Assembly (NCBI GenBank): GCA_002359895.1
Contig: DEOB01000009.1
Coordinates: forward strand, 5,603-69,602
Source of the DNA: Stenotrophomonas sp. UBA2629
GTDB taxonomy: Bacteria; Pseudomonadota; Gammaproteobacteria; Xanthomonadales; Xanthomonadaceae
Direction of reading: 5' to 3'
Length of the DNA stretch: 64,000 nucleotides
Part shown: positions 29,078 to 38,121 of the stretch, one piece after another
Layout of the letters: every line of letters begins with the position of its first letter
How positions within the stretch are numbered: the first letter of the stretch is position 1
Position numbers and translations under genes: made by a program
Notes under the pieces: model-generated
Told to the model about the DNA's origin: nothing
The model's database searches: none
Seen by the model: the letters and a program-made list of their open reading frames with translations, nothing else

Positions 29078-29416
29078 TCAGAGCGCGTCGGCGTCCACTT
29101 CACCGGTGCGGATGCGCACCACGCTGCCTAGGTCGTAGACAAACACCTTGCCGTCGCCAATCTTGCCGGTGCCAGCGGCCTTGACGATGGCTTCCACCAC
29201 CTCGTCGGCCTGCGCATCGGTGACGGCCACTTCAATCTTCACCTTGGGCAGAAAGTCGACCACGTACTCGGCGCCCCGGTACAACTCGGTGTGGCCCTTC
29301 TGCCGACCAAAGCCCTTGACCTCGGTGACGGTGATGCCGGCCACGCCGCGCTCTGCCAACGCTTCACGCACGTCGTCCAGTTTGAACGGTTTGACGATGG
29401 CCATGATCATCTTCAT
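29078..29416 (-). CDS. glnB: Nitrogen regulatory protein PII
   Basis: A 112-residue PII signal protein, a trimer that reports glutamine, 2-oxoglutarate and energy status. The uridylylation site Y51 in the T-loop (TELYRGAEYVVDF) and the B/C-loop GDGKVFVYDLGSVVRIRTGE are intact. ATG 29416 gives the canonical MKMIMAIVKPFKLDDVREAL start and exact family length. No amtB is adjacent, so whether it acts as GlnB or GlnK cannot be told from context. Confidence 0.94.
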   Translation of the reverse strand: MKMIMAIVKPFKLDDVREALAERGVAGITVTEVKGFGRQKGHTELYRGAEYVVDFLPKVKIEVAVTDAQADEVVEAIVKAAGTGKIGDGKVFVYDLGSVVRIRTGEVDADAL

Positions 29417-29595
29417 CGGGGGTCTTCCTCTGGGATTCTGCGGGCAGGATACCTTGGACGCGCGGGGACTTGAGCATCGACGCGTGCGTGTCAGCACTGA
29501 CGTTACGGCTTATCCTTACGCCTGACCATTACGGACGCTGATGCGCCGCAAAAGCCAGGCCCTATAGGCTCGGCCGACCCCTGCGGAGACCTGCC

Positions 29596-29856
29596 ATGAT
29601 CGACCTCAACCACATTGATGAACTCGCCCGTCGCCTCAGCGACCTGGTGCCGCGGGGGCTGCGTGATTCCCGCGAGGAACTGCAGGCCACCTTCAAATCC
29701 GCCCTGCAAGCAGGGCTGACCAAGCTGGACCTGGTCACCCGCGAGGAGTTTGAAGTGCAGCGCGCCGTGCTGCTGCGCACCCGCGAAAAGCTCGACGCGC
29801 TGGAACAGGCCGTCGCCACACTGGAAAACCGCACCCCCACCCCGCCCAACGCCTGA
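29596..29856 (+). CDS. ubiK: Ubiquinone biosynthesis accessory factor UbiK (YqiC/BMFP)
   Basis: An 86-residue helical protein with N-terminal IDELARRLSDLVPRGLRDSREELQ-type helix and a C-terminal coiled coil (VTREEFEVQRAVLLRTREKLDALE). This matches the BMFP/YqiC family, which helps UbiJ-dependent aerobic ubiquinone synthesis. It lies 8 bp before comM, an arrangement common in gammaproteobacteria. Confidence 0.88.
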   Translation: MIDLNHIDELARRLSDLVPRGLRDSREELQATFKSALQAGLTKLDLVTREEFEVQRAVLLRTREKLDALEQAVATLENRTPTPPNA

Positions 29857-29864
29857 GCCGGGCC

Positions 29865-31373
29865 ATGAGCCTGGCCTTGGTGCACAGCCGCGCCCGAGCG
29901 GGCGTGCACGCGCCGGCGGTGCAGGTGGAGGTCCACCTGTCCGGTGGCCTGCCCTCCACGCAGATCGTCGGCCTGCCCGAAGCGGCAGTGCGCGAATCGC
30001 GCGACCGTGTGCGCGCCGCCCTGCTTTGCGCCCAGTTTGAATTCCCCGCACGGCGCATCACCATCAACCTGGCGCCTGCCGACCTGCCCAAGGAAGGCGG
30101 GCGTTTCGATCTGCCCATCGCGCTGGGCATCCTTGCCGCCAGTGGTCAGATCGACCGCGCCACCCTGGCCGGCCATGAATTCATCGGCGAGCTGGCGCTT
30201 ACCGGCGAACTGCGCGGGGTGGATGGTGCCCTGCCTGCGGCCATCGCGGCCGCGGCCGAGCAACGCACACTGATCGTACCGGCGGCCAATGCCGGTGAAG
30301 CCGCATTGGCCCAACACGCCAGCATCAAAGTCGCCCGCACCCTGCTGGAAGTCTGCGCGGCATTGGCCGGCGACAAAGTGCTGCCCATCGCGCAGTTGCC
30401 GCCCGTGCAGACCGTCGCGCAGCCGGACCTGGCCGATGTGCGCGGTCAGCTGCAGGCGCGCCGTGCGCTGGAAATTGCCGCCGCCGGTGGTCATCACCTG
30501 TTGCTGCTGGGTTCGCCCGGCTGCGGCAAAACCCTGCTGGCGTCCCGTCTGCCCGGCATCCTGCCCGAGGCCAGCGAAGCCGAAGCGCTGGAGGCGGCCG
30601 CCATCGCCTCGGTCAGTGGTCGTGGTGTGGATGCGGCGCGCTGGCGGCAACGTCCCTTCAGGTCTCCGCACCACACCGCCAGCGCGGTGGCCTTGGTCGG
30701 CGGCGGCTCGCATCCGCGTCCCGGCGAGATATCGCTGGCGCACAACGGCGTGCTGTTTCTGGACGAATTGCCCGAGTGGAACCGGCATGCCCTGGAGGTG
30801 CTGCGCGAGCCACTGGAATCGGGCTCGGTCACCATTTCACGCGCAGCCCGCAGCATCGAGTTTCCGGCGCGCTTCCAGTTGGTCGCCGCCATGAACCCGT
30901 GCCCTTGCGGGTGGGCCGGTGACAGCAGTGGCCGCTGCCGTTGCTCGCGCGATGCCATTGACCGTTACCGCGCGCGCATCTCCGGGCCGCTGCTGGACCG
31001 TATTGACCTGCATCTGCAGGTGCCCCGGCTGGCGCCGGCGGCCCTGCGTGGCGATGCGCCTGCCGGGGAGAGCAGCGCCTGCGTGCGCGAACGGGTTGCG
31101 CAGGCCCGCGCCCGGCAGCTGCAACGCGCTGGCACGGCCAACGCCAATCTCAACCAGGCGCAGACCCTGCACGACTGCGCGCTGTCCCCGGCGGACGACG
31201 ATCTGCTCGAAAAGGCGATGGACCGCCTGCAGCTCTCGGCCCGCTCCATGCACCGTATCCTGCGCGTTGCCCGCACCATCGCCGATCTTGACGACAAGGC
31301 CGACATCGAGCGCAGCCACCTGACCGAAGCCATCGGCTATCGCCAACTGGATCGCAGCCAGCAAGACGATTGA
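29865..31373 (+). CDS. comM: ComM/YifB, Mg-chelatase-like AAA+ helicase for transformation
   Basis: A 502-residue protein with an N-terminal Lon-like domain (VHLSGGLPSTQIVGLPEAAV, NLAPADLPKEGGRFDLPIAL) and an AAA+ Mg-chelatase domain. The latter has Walker A GSPGCGKT (216-223), Walker B NGVLFLDELPEW and the zinc-like cluster NPCPCGWAG...CRCS. ComM promotes branch migration during natural transformation. Another competence-associated gene, comF, lies 6 kb away. Confidence 0.94.
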   Translation: MSLALVHSRARAGVHAPAVQVEVHLSGGLPSTQIVGLPEAAVRESRDRVRAALLCAQFEFPARRITINLAPADLPKEGGRFDLPIALGILAASGQIDRATLAGHEFIGELALTGELRGVDGALPAAIAAAAEQRTLIVPAANAGEAALAQHASIKVARTLLEVCAALAGDKVLPIAQLPPVQTVAQPDLADVRGQLQARRALEIAAAGGHHLLLLGSPGCGKTLLASRLPGILPEASEAEALEAAAIASVSGRGVDAARWRQRPFRSPHHTASAVALVGGGSHPRPGEISLAHNGVLFLDELPEWNRHALEVLREPLESGSVTISRAARSIEFPARFQLVAAMNPCPCGWAGDSSGRCRCSRDAIDRYRARISGPLLDRIDLHLQVPRLAPAALRGDAPAGESSACVRERVAQARARQLQRAGTANANLNQAQTLHDCALSPADDDLLEKAMDRLQLSARSMHRILRVARTIADLDDKADIERSHLTEAIGYRQLDRSQQDD

Positions 31374-31454
31374 GGTGCATCATCCGTCCATTGCCAGCGC
31401 AAGTACGCACCTGTGCATGGGGCGCAGAGGCCGCGCAGGCTCAAGGACTCCGCC

Positions 31455-32981
31455 ATGGAACGCATCGAACGTCCGTACTTCCCGATCATCTATGTGCGTG
31501 GCTACGCCATGACCCGCGATGAGATCGTGGAAACCACCTCCACGCCGTTCATGGGCTTTGAGGCCGGCTCGACCAAGATGCGCCAGGCGCAGGACGGCTC
31601 CATCGTGAAGTTCGTGTTCGAGTCACCGCTGATACGGCTGATGAAGGACCACAACTACCGTGATGTGTACGAGTTCGGCGCCGAACGACGCGGCCGCATC
31701 TCGCCGCGCTGCATCGTCATTCATCGTTATTACGATCCGGCCGACCCGGCATTTGGTGATGGCAAAACCCCGAGCATCGCCGACGCGGCGGCCAGCCTGG
31801 GCCGACGCATTATTGAACTGCGCGACAGCATCTGCGGCACCAACGCAGCCATGCGCAAGGCGTTCCGCGTCTATCTGGTGGCCCACTCGATGGGCGGTTT
31901 GATCTGCCGTTGCCTGCTGCAGAACCCGGAAGTGGCCAGCGCCGAGGCACGGGCGATGGTGGACAAGGTGTTCACCTATGCCACGCCGCACAACGGCATC
32001 GACATCGCCGGCATCAACGTGCCCAACCTGTTGTCGATCAACGATATGAACAACTTCAACCGCAGCACCATGGGCAAATACCTGAAGGTGCCCAAGGACA
32101 AGGTCAATACGCTGGGTGATTCAGGGTTCCCGCCGGAACGGATGTTCTGCCTGATCGGCACCAACAGCCGCGACTATGCCGCCGCGCACGGGTTGTCGTC
32201 GTTCGCGGTGGGTTCGCTGAGCGATGGTCTGGTGCGCATTGCCAATGCTTACGTGGAAGGCGCGCCGCGCGCCTTCGTCAACCGCAGCCACAGTGGCTAC
32301 TTCGGCATCGTCAACTCCGAGGAGGGCTATCAGAATCTGGTGCGTTTTCTGTTCGGCGACACCTGCGCCACCGCGCAGCTGGACATCAAAGCCCTGCCGT
32401 TCCCGCCGGAGATAGAGGCCGCACGCAAACGTGGCAAAAAAATTGAATCGGCGTACTACATCGAGGCCACGGTCGCACCGCGCGGCGCCTACACCTACGA
32501 ACTGACCTCACGCACGGAAGCCAACCAATGCGCGATCCGCCGTCAGTACAGCGAGATGTTCAACGATGACGGCAGCATCCGTGCGCAGGCACGTTCGCCG
32601 GTGTTGTTCTCGGTATTCCTGGACAGCCGCAAAATCACCGCCGGCAGCGAGATCGCCTTCTCCATCAACCTGGCGGTCACCAACGCCGGCTATCAGGTGG
32701 AGGGTGCGCTGTTCCTGAAAAGCCACATCCCCGGCGAGTTCCTGTTCCGCAACACGCTGGTACTGTTCGCCCGGCCTGCCGAAGACGGCAGCTGGCGCCT
32801 GCGTTATGTGTGGAGCGACGACCAGTGGTCCGGCGGCCCCAAAAACGAGGCCGAGCTGGATGCCGCGCGCAACACCGCCATCGGCATTGCCCAACAGGCA
32901 CCGAACATCTTCACCGTGCCGCTGCGTTCGGCCAAAGGCCTGGAGGCCGAGCTGAAGTTGTCGCTGTCCGACTGGGCATGA
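31455..32981 (+). CDS. Alpha/beta-hydrolase with lipase-type nucleophile
   Basis: A 508-residue protein. The first part (about 10-330) has an alpha/beta-hydrolase opening FPIIYVRGYAMTRDE, the nucleophile elbow VAHSMGGLI with S145, and the PHNGID loop typical of PGAP1/lipase-class-2-like esterases. The C-terminal 180 residues are beta-rich and unrecognised. No signal peptide is seen, so it is probably cytoplasmic. The frame opens at 31413; ATG 31455 is preferred. Convergent with the MocR gene, 9 bp apart. Substrate unknown. Confidence 0.75.
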   Translation: MERIERPYFPIIYVRGYAMTRDEIVETTSTPFMGFEAGSTKMRQAQDGSIVKFVFESPLIRLMKDHNYRDVYEFGAERRGRISPRCIVIHRYYDPADPAFGDGKTPSIADAAASLGRRIIELRDSICGTNAAMRKAFRVYLVAHSMGGLICRCLLQNPEVASAEARAMVDKVFTYATPHNGIDIAGINVPNLLSINDMNNFNRSTMGKYLKVPKDKVNTLGDSGFPPERMFCLIGTNSRDYAAAHGLSSFAVGSLSDGLVRIANAYVEGAPRAFVNRSHSGYFGIVNSEEGYQNLVRFLFGDTCATAQLDIKALPFPPEIEAARKRGKKIESAYYIEATVAPRGAYTYELTSRTEANQCAIRRQYSEMFNDDGSIRAQARSPVLFSVFLDSRKITAGSEIAFSINLAVTNAGYQVEGALFLKSHIPGEFLFRNTLVLFARPAEDGSWRLRYVWSDDQWSGGPKNEAELDAARNTAIGIAQQAPNIFTVPLRSAKGLEAELKLSLSDWA

Positions 32982-32990
32982 CGCCGCCGA

Positions 32991-34454
32991 TTACAGCGAC
33001 CACTCCGGCGGTGTGAACAGGCCAGTGCCAATCCGCGAGGTGGTCATCCGCGCCGCATGTTCCAACTCTTCAGACAGGCTGCTGGTGAACAACGGGTCGT
33101 TCAAGTACGCCACATTCAAACGCGTCCACGGCGAGAGCCGCTCGGTGTTCAGATTGAAGAACGCACCAGGCGCCAACACCACACCTCGCGACATCATCTT
33201 TGTGGTGAGCTGACGGGTGTCATTGATGCCCGGGAAGCGTGCCCACAGATACAGGCTCTGCTCCGGCGTTGCGTACACCGTTGCGCCAAACCCACGCAGT
33301 ATCTCCAACCCCGCTTGGGTGGAATCGCGCAGACGATCCTGCAGCCGTTTGACGTGCCGCAGAAAGTTGCCTTCGCGCAGAATTGCTTCCAGCACACGCT
33401 CGGCGTACTCACTGCTGCCCACGTGCAGCAACATCTTCACGTCTGCCAGCTGCTCCACGCGTTCGCTGTCGCCAGCGATGAAACCTACCCGCAAGGCGGC
33501 CGAAACTGATTTTGAAAAGCTGCCGATGTAGATGGTGTTCTTGAGCTGGGTGAGCGCTGAAATGCGCGGCACAGAGTTGGCTTTGAAATCGGCCAGTGAA
33601 TCGTTTTCCACGATCAGCAGGTCATGCTTGCGTGCCAACTGCACCAGCCGCTGCGCTACCGCTTCGGAGATGTCCGTGCCAGTCGGGTTGTGACCGGACG
33701 CCTGCATGAAGAACACGCGCGCCTTGGTCTGCTGGAGTGCAACCTCCAGGGCAGCCAGGTCGGGCCCATCCACCAGACGCGGAATCGCGATGGGGTCTGC
33801 ACCCTGCATGCGCAGTTTGCCGAACAGCGGAAAATAGCCCGGTTCTTCCACCAGCACCGCATCACCGGGGTGAACGTGGCAGCGGGTGACCAGGTCCAGC
33901 GCATGGTTGGCACCAAAGGTGGTGACCAGCTGGCGCGGCCCCACTTCAATGCCATAACCGGCCAAACGGCGGACCAGGTGCTGCCGCAGCGGCAGGTAAC
34001 CGTAGCGGTTGCCGTAACGGAACAGGCTGGCCACACCTGAGCGGGTGATCTGCCGATGGAAGCGGTCCAGCCGCATGTCGGTCAACCACTCCACCGGCGG
34101 AAAGCCGTCACCCAGATGCGAACTTCCCGGTTCACGCAATGCCTGTTGCCGCATCAACCAGATCGCATCAATCGCCCGGTTGTAGCCGGCGGGCTCGTCG
34201 TCTTCGTTGCGCTCAACATGGGTGTCCATGCCCCGCACAAAAAAGCCCTTGCCGTGATGTGCATGCACCATGGCGCGTTCACTGAGCAGATCAAATGCCG
34301 CAATGACGGTGTTCTTGGAATAGCCATTCAAACGCGCGTACTCACGTAATGACGGCAGCTTGTCACCGGGCTTGAGAACACCAGACAGAATCTGGCGGCC
34401 AATGTCGGTGGCGACTTTCTCAGCCAGTGAAATAGAGGGGGATGCGAGTGCCAT
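32991..34454 (-). CDS. MocR-type regulator (GntR HTH fused to PLP aminotransferase fold)
   Basis: A 487-residue protein: residues about 8-80 form a GntR winged helix (ILSGVLKPGDKLPSLREYAR, GYSKNTVIAAFDLLSERAMV), linked to a fold-type I aminotransferase domain. The latter has ASGHNPTGTDIS, VENDSLADF and the PLP lysine in IYIGSFSKSVSAALRVGF. MocR proteins usually control vitamin B6, GABA or taurine genes, often from a divergent neighbour. Here no intact gene is divergent; the upstream 1.1 kb is nearly gene-free. ATG 34454 is preferred because the family's first helix starts there. Confidence 0.9.
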   Translation of the reverse strand: MALASPSISLAEKVATDIGRQILSGVLKPGDKLPSLREYARLNGYSKNTVIAAFDLLSERAMVHAHHGKGFFVRGMDTHVERNEDDEPAGYNRAIDAIWLMRQQALREPGSSHLGDGFPPVEWLTDMRLDRFHRQITRSGVASLFRYGNRYGYLPLRQHLVRRLAGYGIEVGPRQLVTTFGANHALDLVTRCHVHPGDAVLVEEPGYFPLFGKLRMQGADPIAIPRLVDGPDLAALEVALQQTKARVFFMQASGHNPTGTDISEAVAQRLVQLARKHDLLIVENDSLADFKANSVPRISALTQLKNTIYIGSFSKSVSAALRVGFIAGDSERVEQLADVKMLLHVGSSEYAERVLEAILREGNFLRHVKRLQDRLRDSTQAGLEILRGFGATVYATPEQSLYLWARFPGINDTRQLTTKMMSRGVVLAPGAFFNLNTERLSPWTRLNVAYLNDPLFTSSLSEELEHAARMTTSRIGTGLFTPPEWSL

Positions 34455-34579
34455 GGTCTTCCGTAACGGGAGAATGTCCAGAGATCGAAACGCTTCGCTG
34501 GCGACGACTGCGCACAGCGGCGTAGTCACATTCTCTACATACGAATGACACGTATGGGGAGTTTGCTGCGCGTGCAAAT

Positions 34580-34611
34580 ACTGTCCTTTATAACTGTACC
34601 TGCGTCACAGT
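34580..34611. promoter_or_regulatory. ACTGT repeats upstream of the MocR gene
   Basis: ACTGT at 34580-34584 and 34593-34597 in direct orientation (13-bp period) and inverted ACAGT at 34607-34611, giving an AACTGT-N9-ACAGTT palindrome. It lies 126-157 bp upstream of the MocR start in AT-rich DNA. MocR/GabR-type proteins bind such repeats; the link is inference. Confidence 0.35.
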
Positions 34612-35583
34612 TTTACATGCACGAAATGGCGGCTACCGCCGTTTTTCACATCACCACTCCACGCGGCGCGCAGAAACTGTTTTTGGCGTTTTTTTCATCA
34701 TTTGTTTCACGCATACTTCACTTGCAAGCGTTGTAACCAACGTGCAAATTTTATTTCTGTTTCAATACTGGACAGTGATCGACACAACGGGACATCGATG
34801 TCATCGTCTCCGCGAATTTCTGTCGACAGTGAGTTTATTTTCGATGCGGTGATGCAGTGGATTGAAACGACTGAATCACGATGAATAATATGTTCCGTTT
34901 TTGAACAACCATGGTTTTCGATGACACCGCGTCACCAAGACGAGGCGCCTCAACCACAACCCGCACGATGGCTTGGAATGGCGCATCAGGAAAGAGCAGC
35001 CAAATAACGGGCGCCCGCGCATGCAGGGCATCTGCTCCAATGCGAAGTGAGGGTTTCACGGAATATACGCGTTCCATTTATAACAACACGTCGTTGCACC
35101 AATGCCGTCGATTCCGTCATCGAGATGACGCTTTTACGCGTCAGCCGCCGCCGGATCCCCGCTCAACCGCTCGCGCATGTACCCAAGGAATTCTTGGTAC
35201 AGCTAACTGCCTCTCGCGTTATAGCCAAGCTCTTCAACACCAACCCAAGCACGAATGCGCAGAATTTCTGCAGCCAAAAGCGTATGGCGACGGATTCGAA
35301 CGCGCGAAATGGATGAAAGGATCTTCGGCAGTCGCTTGTCGCTTTTCGCCTGCCGCGCCGTATCGGCAGCAGCACGCCTCAACAACATCTCGCTGCAGCC
35401 GGAGAATTGGAGAGTGAGCAGCGAAGCGTCTTCTCCACATCCAGTGCAGGCCCGGTTGCAGCGGTAATCCCCCGGCCAACTTGGTCACCCACAAAAGTCG
35501 CCGTAGACACTCTTGCCTCGTCGCAGCGGGCCCAGGCTCGCTGAAGCCGTACGCATGCTCAGGCGATCACCCGACCAAACAGC
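34612..35583. other. Gene-poor segment between MocR and tRNA-Arg
   Basis: Nearly 1 kb with no convincing intact gene. The first 280 bp are clearly less GC-rich than the rest of the window. It includes a GGCGG-CTA-CCGCC hairpin followed by GTTTTT (34628-34646), terminator-like on the plus strand. A 28-codon ORF at 34798-34884 (MSSSPRISVDSEFIFDAVMQ...) may be a gene remnant. A possible broken ORF lies at 35134-35388 on the minus strand. Located on the 3' side of a tRNA gene, it may be a decayed island. Confidence 0.4.
35134..35388 (-). pseudogene. Possible broken ORF with in-frame TAG
   Basis: The minus strand from 35388 reads 61 codons (MLLRRAAADTARQAK..., RIRRHTLLAAEILRIRAWVG, VEELGYNARGS), then a TAG, then 22 more codons in the same frame (LYQEFLGYMRERLSGDPAAA) to TAA. 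The part after the stop looks protein-like, which suggests a nonsense-inactivated or fragmented gene. I do not recognise the family, and chance is possible. Confidence 0.25.
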
Positions 35584-35610
35584 AGAATGCCCCGGCTGGC
35601 GGGGCATTCT
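35584..35610 (-). terminator. Hairpin downstream of tRNA-Arg
   Basis: Perfect 10-bp stem AGAATGCCCC / GGGGCATTCT with a 7-base loop, 31 bp beyond the tRNA 3' end. There is no strong T-run; it probably ends or protects the tRNA transcript. Confidence 0.55.
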
Positions 35611-35640
35611 GGCGTTGCCAGCACTCGGCTGGCACAAATC

Positions 35641-35717
35641 TGGTGCGCCCGGAGGGATTCGAACCCCCGACCAATGGCTTCGGAAGCCACTACTCTATCC
35701 GGCTGAGCTACGAGCGC
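35641..35717 (-). tRNA. tRNA-Arg, anticodon CCG
   Basis: A 77-nt cloverleaf on the minus strand. The acceptor stem GCGCTCG pairs with CGGGCGC and an encoded CCA follows. The D-arm has AGCTCAGCCGGATAGAG. The anticodon stem GTGGC/GCCAT encloses the loop TTCCGAA with anticodon CCG. The T-arm is GGGGGTTCGAATCCCTC. It decodes CGG arginine codons. It is isolated from other RNA genes and faces the gene-poor region with its 3' end, a usual integration target. Confidence 0.96.
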
Positions 35718-35844
35718 AGTGGGAACCGGCCGGTAATACCGGACGGACGCGCATTCTAGCGGCAAAGCGCGCGCAGGTCTGCACCCGGCGTGGAAACAGC
35801 GCCTCAGAGCAGCCCGCAAGGGCGCAACTGTTACCCTTTGCAGC

Positions 35845-36738
35845 ATGAGCCGTCTCCCCCACACCCCACCGGCCGCCAGTACTTCCTCGCGGTTCGGGCA
35901 CTTCTGGAAATTGATGCGCGCCGACCGCCCGATCGGCACCTTGCTGCTGCTGTGGCCCACCTGGTGGGCGCTTTGGCTGGCCAGTGATGGCCTGCCAAAG
36001 CTGTGGACGCTGTTCGTGTTCACCGCCGGTGTCTGGCTGACCCGCTCGGCCGGGTGCGTGATCAATGATTACGCCGACCGCTGGCTGGACCCGCACGTCA
36101 AACGTACCAAGGAACGGCCGCTGGCCACCGGTGCGGTTTCCGGGCGCGAGGCGCTGGCACTGTTTGCCGGGCTGATGCTGGTGGCGTTCGCGCTGGTGTT
36201 GACGATGAACGCGCTGACCATCGGCCTGAGCTTCATCGGCGTGTTTCTGGCGGCCAGCTACCCCTATCTGAAGCGCTACACGCATCTGCCGCAGGTTTAC
36301 CTGGGCATGGCCTTTGGTTGGGGCATCCCCATGGCGTTTGCCGCCGTGCAGGGTGAGGTACCGGTGCTGGGCTGGCTGCTGTATGCCGCCAACATCCTGT
36401 GGTCCACCGCCTACGACACCTGGTACGCCATGGTCGACCGCGACGACGACCTGAAGGTGGGCTCGCATTCCACTGCCATCTTGTTTGGCGATCTGGACCT
36501 GGTGATCCAGGGCATTCTCTATGCCCTGTTCTTTGCAGCAATGGCTCTGGTGGGCCAGCGCGCGGAACTGGGCCTGGCCTACTGGGCAAGCATGGGCGTG
36601 GCGCTGGTGATGGTGGTCTATGAGTTCTGGCTTTGCCGCAACCGCGAGCGCGAGCCGTGCTTCAAGGCCTTCCTGCACAACAACTGGGTCGGCGCCGCGT
36701 TGTTTGTCGGCATCCTCGCCAGCCAATATCTCCGCTGA
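35845..36738 (+). CDS. ubiA: 4-hydroxybenzoate octaprenyltransferase
   Basis: A 297-residue membrane prenyltransferase of ubiquinone synthesis. Both aspartate motifs are present: N74-D75-x-x-D78-x-x-x-D82 in GCVINDYADRWLDPHV and MVDRDDDLKVGSHSTAI. RPLATGAVS and about eight hydrophobic segments complete the picture. It adds the polyprenyl tail to 4-hydroxybenzoate at the inner membrane. Monocistronic, with a terminator 4 bp after the stop. Confidence 0.96.
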   Translation: MSRLPHTPPAASTSSRFGHFWKLMRADRPIGTLLLLWPTWWALWLASDGLPKLWTLFVFTAGVWLTRSAGCVINDYADRWLDPHVKRTKERPLATGAVSGREALALFAGLMLVAFALVLTMNALTIGLSFIGVFLAASYPYLKRYTHLPQVYLGMAFGWGIPMAFAAVQGEVPVLGWLLYAANILWSTAYDTWYAMVDRDDDLKVGSHSTAILFGDLDLVIQGILYALFFAAMALVGQRAELGLAYWASMGVALVMVVYEFWLCRNREREPCFKAFLHNNWVGAALFVGILASQYLR

Positions 36739-36742
36739 TACA

Positions 36743-36770
36743 AAGAAGCCCGCCGAAAGGCGGGCTTCTT
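36743..36770 (+). terminator. Bidirectional terminator between ubiA and the HdeD-like gene
   Basis: Perfect 12-bp stem AAGAAGCCCGCC / GGCGGGCTTCTT with GAAA loop; it lies between convergent genes and is U-rich on both ends. Confidence 0.88.
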
Positions 36771-36789
36771 CATGCAATGTCATGCAACG

Positions 36790-37359
36790 TCAGGCCTTGC
36801 CCAGCGACCGCAGCCGGAACGCGACAATGATCTGCAGCACGCCGTAGATCAGGGCCAACACGCCGATCCACAGCGAGGCCACCACCAATCCCGACAGCGG
36901 GTTGAGGGCAAACAGCACGCCCAACGCCACCGCCAGCAGGCCGCTGACGATCAACAGCCACTCACCTTCAATCTGCTTGCGCACGCGGATGGCGAACACG
37001 ATGCGGTAGATACCGCCCACCACCAGCCAAGCCGCAACAAACAACAGCAGCACGCTTGCGGTGGCCAGCGGGTTGAGAATGGCCAGCACGCCAAAGGCGA
37101 TGGAGACCAGCGCGTAAAACACCGCCCAGCCGCGCGATACCGGCGCCGCTCCCTTGATCGCAGCGATCAATACCACCACGCCCTCAACGACAGCCATGAT
37201 CCCCAACCACCACGCCAGTATGGCGACGGTGCGCACCGGTGCCATGATCGCCAGCACACCAAACACCACCGCAAACAGGCCGAACAGCAGCACCACCCAC
37301 CAATTGCGCGACAGCGCGTTGAACAGCGAGCCCGGCGGGAAACCTGTCGTTACCTTCAT
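36790..37359 (-). CDS. HdeD-family (DUF308) membrane protein
   Basis: A 189-residue protein with six hydrophobic segments in pairs and the repeated FGVLAILNP / LGVLFALNPL motif of DUF308/HdeD proteins. HdeD supports acid resistance in E. coli at high cell density; the role here is unproven. ATG 37359 (MKVTTGFPPGSLFNALSRNW) is chosen because the upstream in-frame ATG at 37467 would enter comF. Convergent with ubiA. Confidence 0.85.
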   Translation of the reverse strand: MKVTTGFPPGSLFNALSRNWWVVLLFGLFAVVFGVLAIMAPVRTVAILAWWLGIMAVVEGVVVLIAAIKGAAPVSRGWAVFYALVSIAFGVLAILNPLATASVLLLFVAAWLVVGGIYRIVFAIRVRKQIEGEWLLIVSGLLAVALGVLFALNPLSGLVVASLWIGVLALIYGVLQIIVAFRLRSLGKA

Positions 37360-37438
37360 GTCATTGCTCCTTTTACTTCTGCATTGAAATCGTATCCATC
37401 GCCGTGAGCGTAGCGCGCAGGACGTTGCGACCGTGTGC

Positions 37439-38107
37439 TCAAGGCACGCGCGCGCATACCCAGGCATCCACCCGCCCCACCCCCGCTCGACGCAATGCGC
37501 TGGCCGCCGCCTGCAAGGTGGCGCCGGTGGTCATCACATCGTCCACCAGCACCACGTGGCCTGGCACCGGGCCCGCCACGGCGAACGCGGCCTGCAGGTT
37601 GCGCCGGCGCGCAACGGCATCCAGCTCCGATTGCGGCGCAGTGGCGCGTACGCGCTGCAACCCTTGCCACAACGGCACGCCCAACGCCTGCGACAGCGGC
37701 CGCGCCAGTTCCAGCGCCTGATCGTAGCCACGCTGCCGCAACCGCAACCGGTGCAAAGGCACCGGCACCATCACAGCCGGGCGCTCGGCCTGCGCCAGCC
37801 GAGCCCGCATCAGGCGGACCAACAGCCGCCCCGCCGCCAGATCCTGATGAAATTTGAACCGGCGCAGCAGGCCATCCACCGGCGCGGCATAGATAAAGGC
37901 CGCGCGCACTTCGTTCAACGGCGAGTTGCCTTGCCGACAGGCACCGCATATCCGCGCATCATCGGCCAGGGCCAACGGCAGCGCACAACGACAACAACTG
38001 GCCAGCGAATACGGCAGGCCAACCTTGCAGGCCGCGCATAGATCCCAGCCCGGCAGGCCGGCTTCGGCGCACACCAGACAACGCGGCGGGAACAGCCAGG
38101 CCGACAT
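37439..38107 (-). CDS. comF: ComF/GntX-family phosphoribosyltransferase-like protein
   Basis: A 222-residue protein with two zinc-type cysteine pairs (RCLVC...LCAAC and CCRC...CGAC) and a C-terminal PRTase domain. Landmarks there are VPVPLHRLRLRQRGYDQALELAR and the PRPP loop VVLVDDVMTTGATLQAA. ComF is needed for DNA uptake in transformable bacteria. Starts at 38197 and 38164 are also in frame, but ATG 38107 (MSAWLFPPRCLVC) fits the family and leaves the BirA-type operator at 38122-38153 outside the coding sequence. Divergent from bioB. Confidence 0.9.
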   Translation of the reverse strand: MSAWLFPPRCLVCAEAGLPGWDLCAACKVGLPYSLASCCRCALPLALADDARICGACRQGNSPLNEVRAAFIYAAPVDGLLRRFKFHQDLAAGRLLVRLMRARLAQAERPAVMVPVPLHRLRLRQRGYDQALELARPLSQALGVPLWQGLQRVRATAPQSELDAVARRRNLQAAFAVAGPVPGHVVLVDDVMTTGATLQAAASALRRAGVGRVDAWVCARVP

Positions 38108-38121
38108 CCGCGCACGCGCCC

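Noticed and set aside
34835..35077. 80-codon minus-strand ORF in the gap before tRNA-Arg
   Set aside because: Codon third positions are not GC-biased like real genes here, and no family features are seen.
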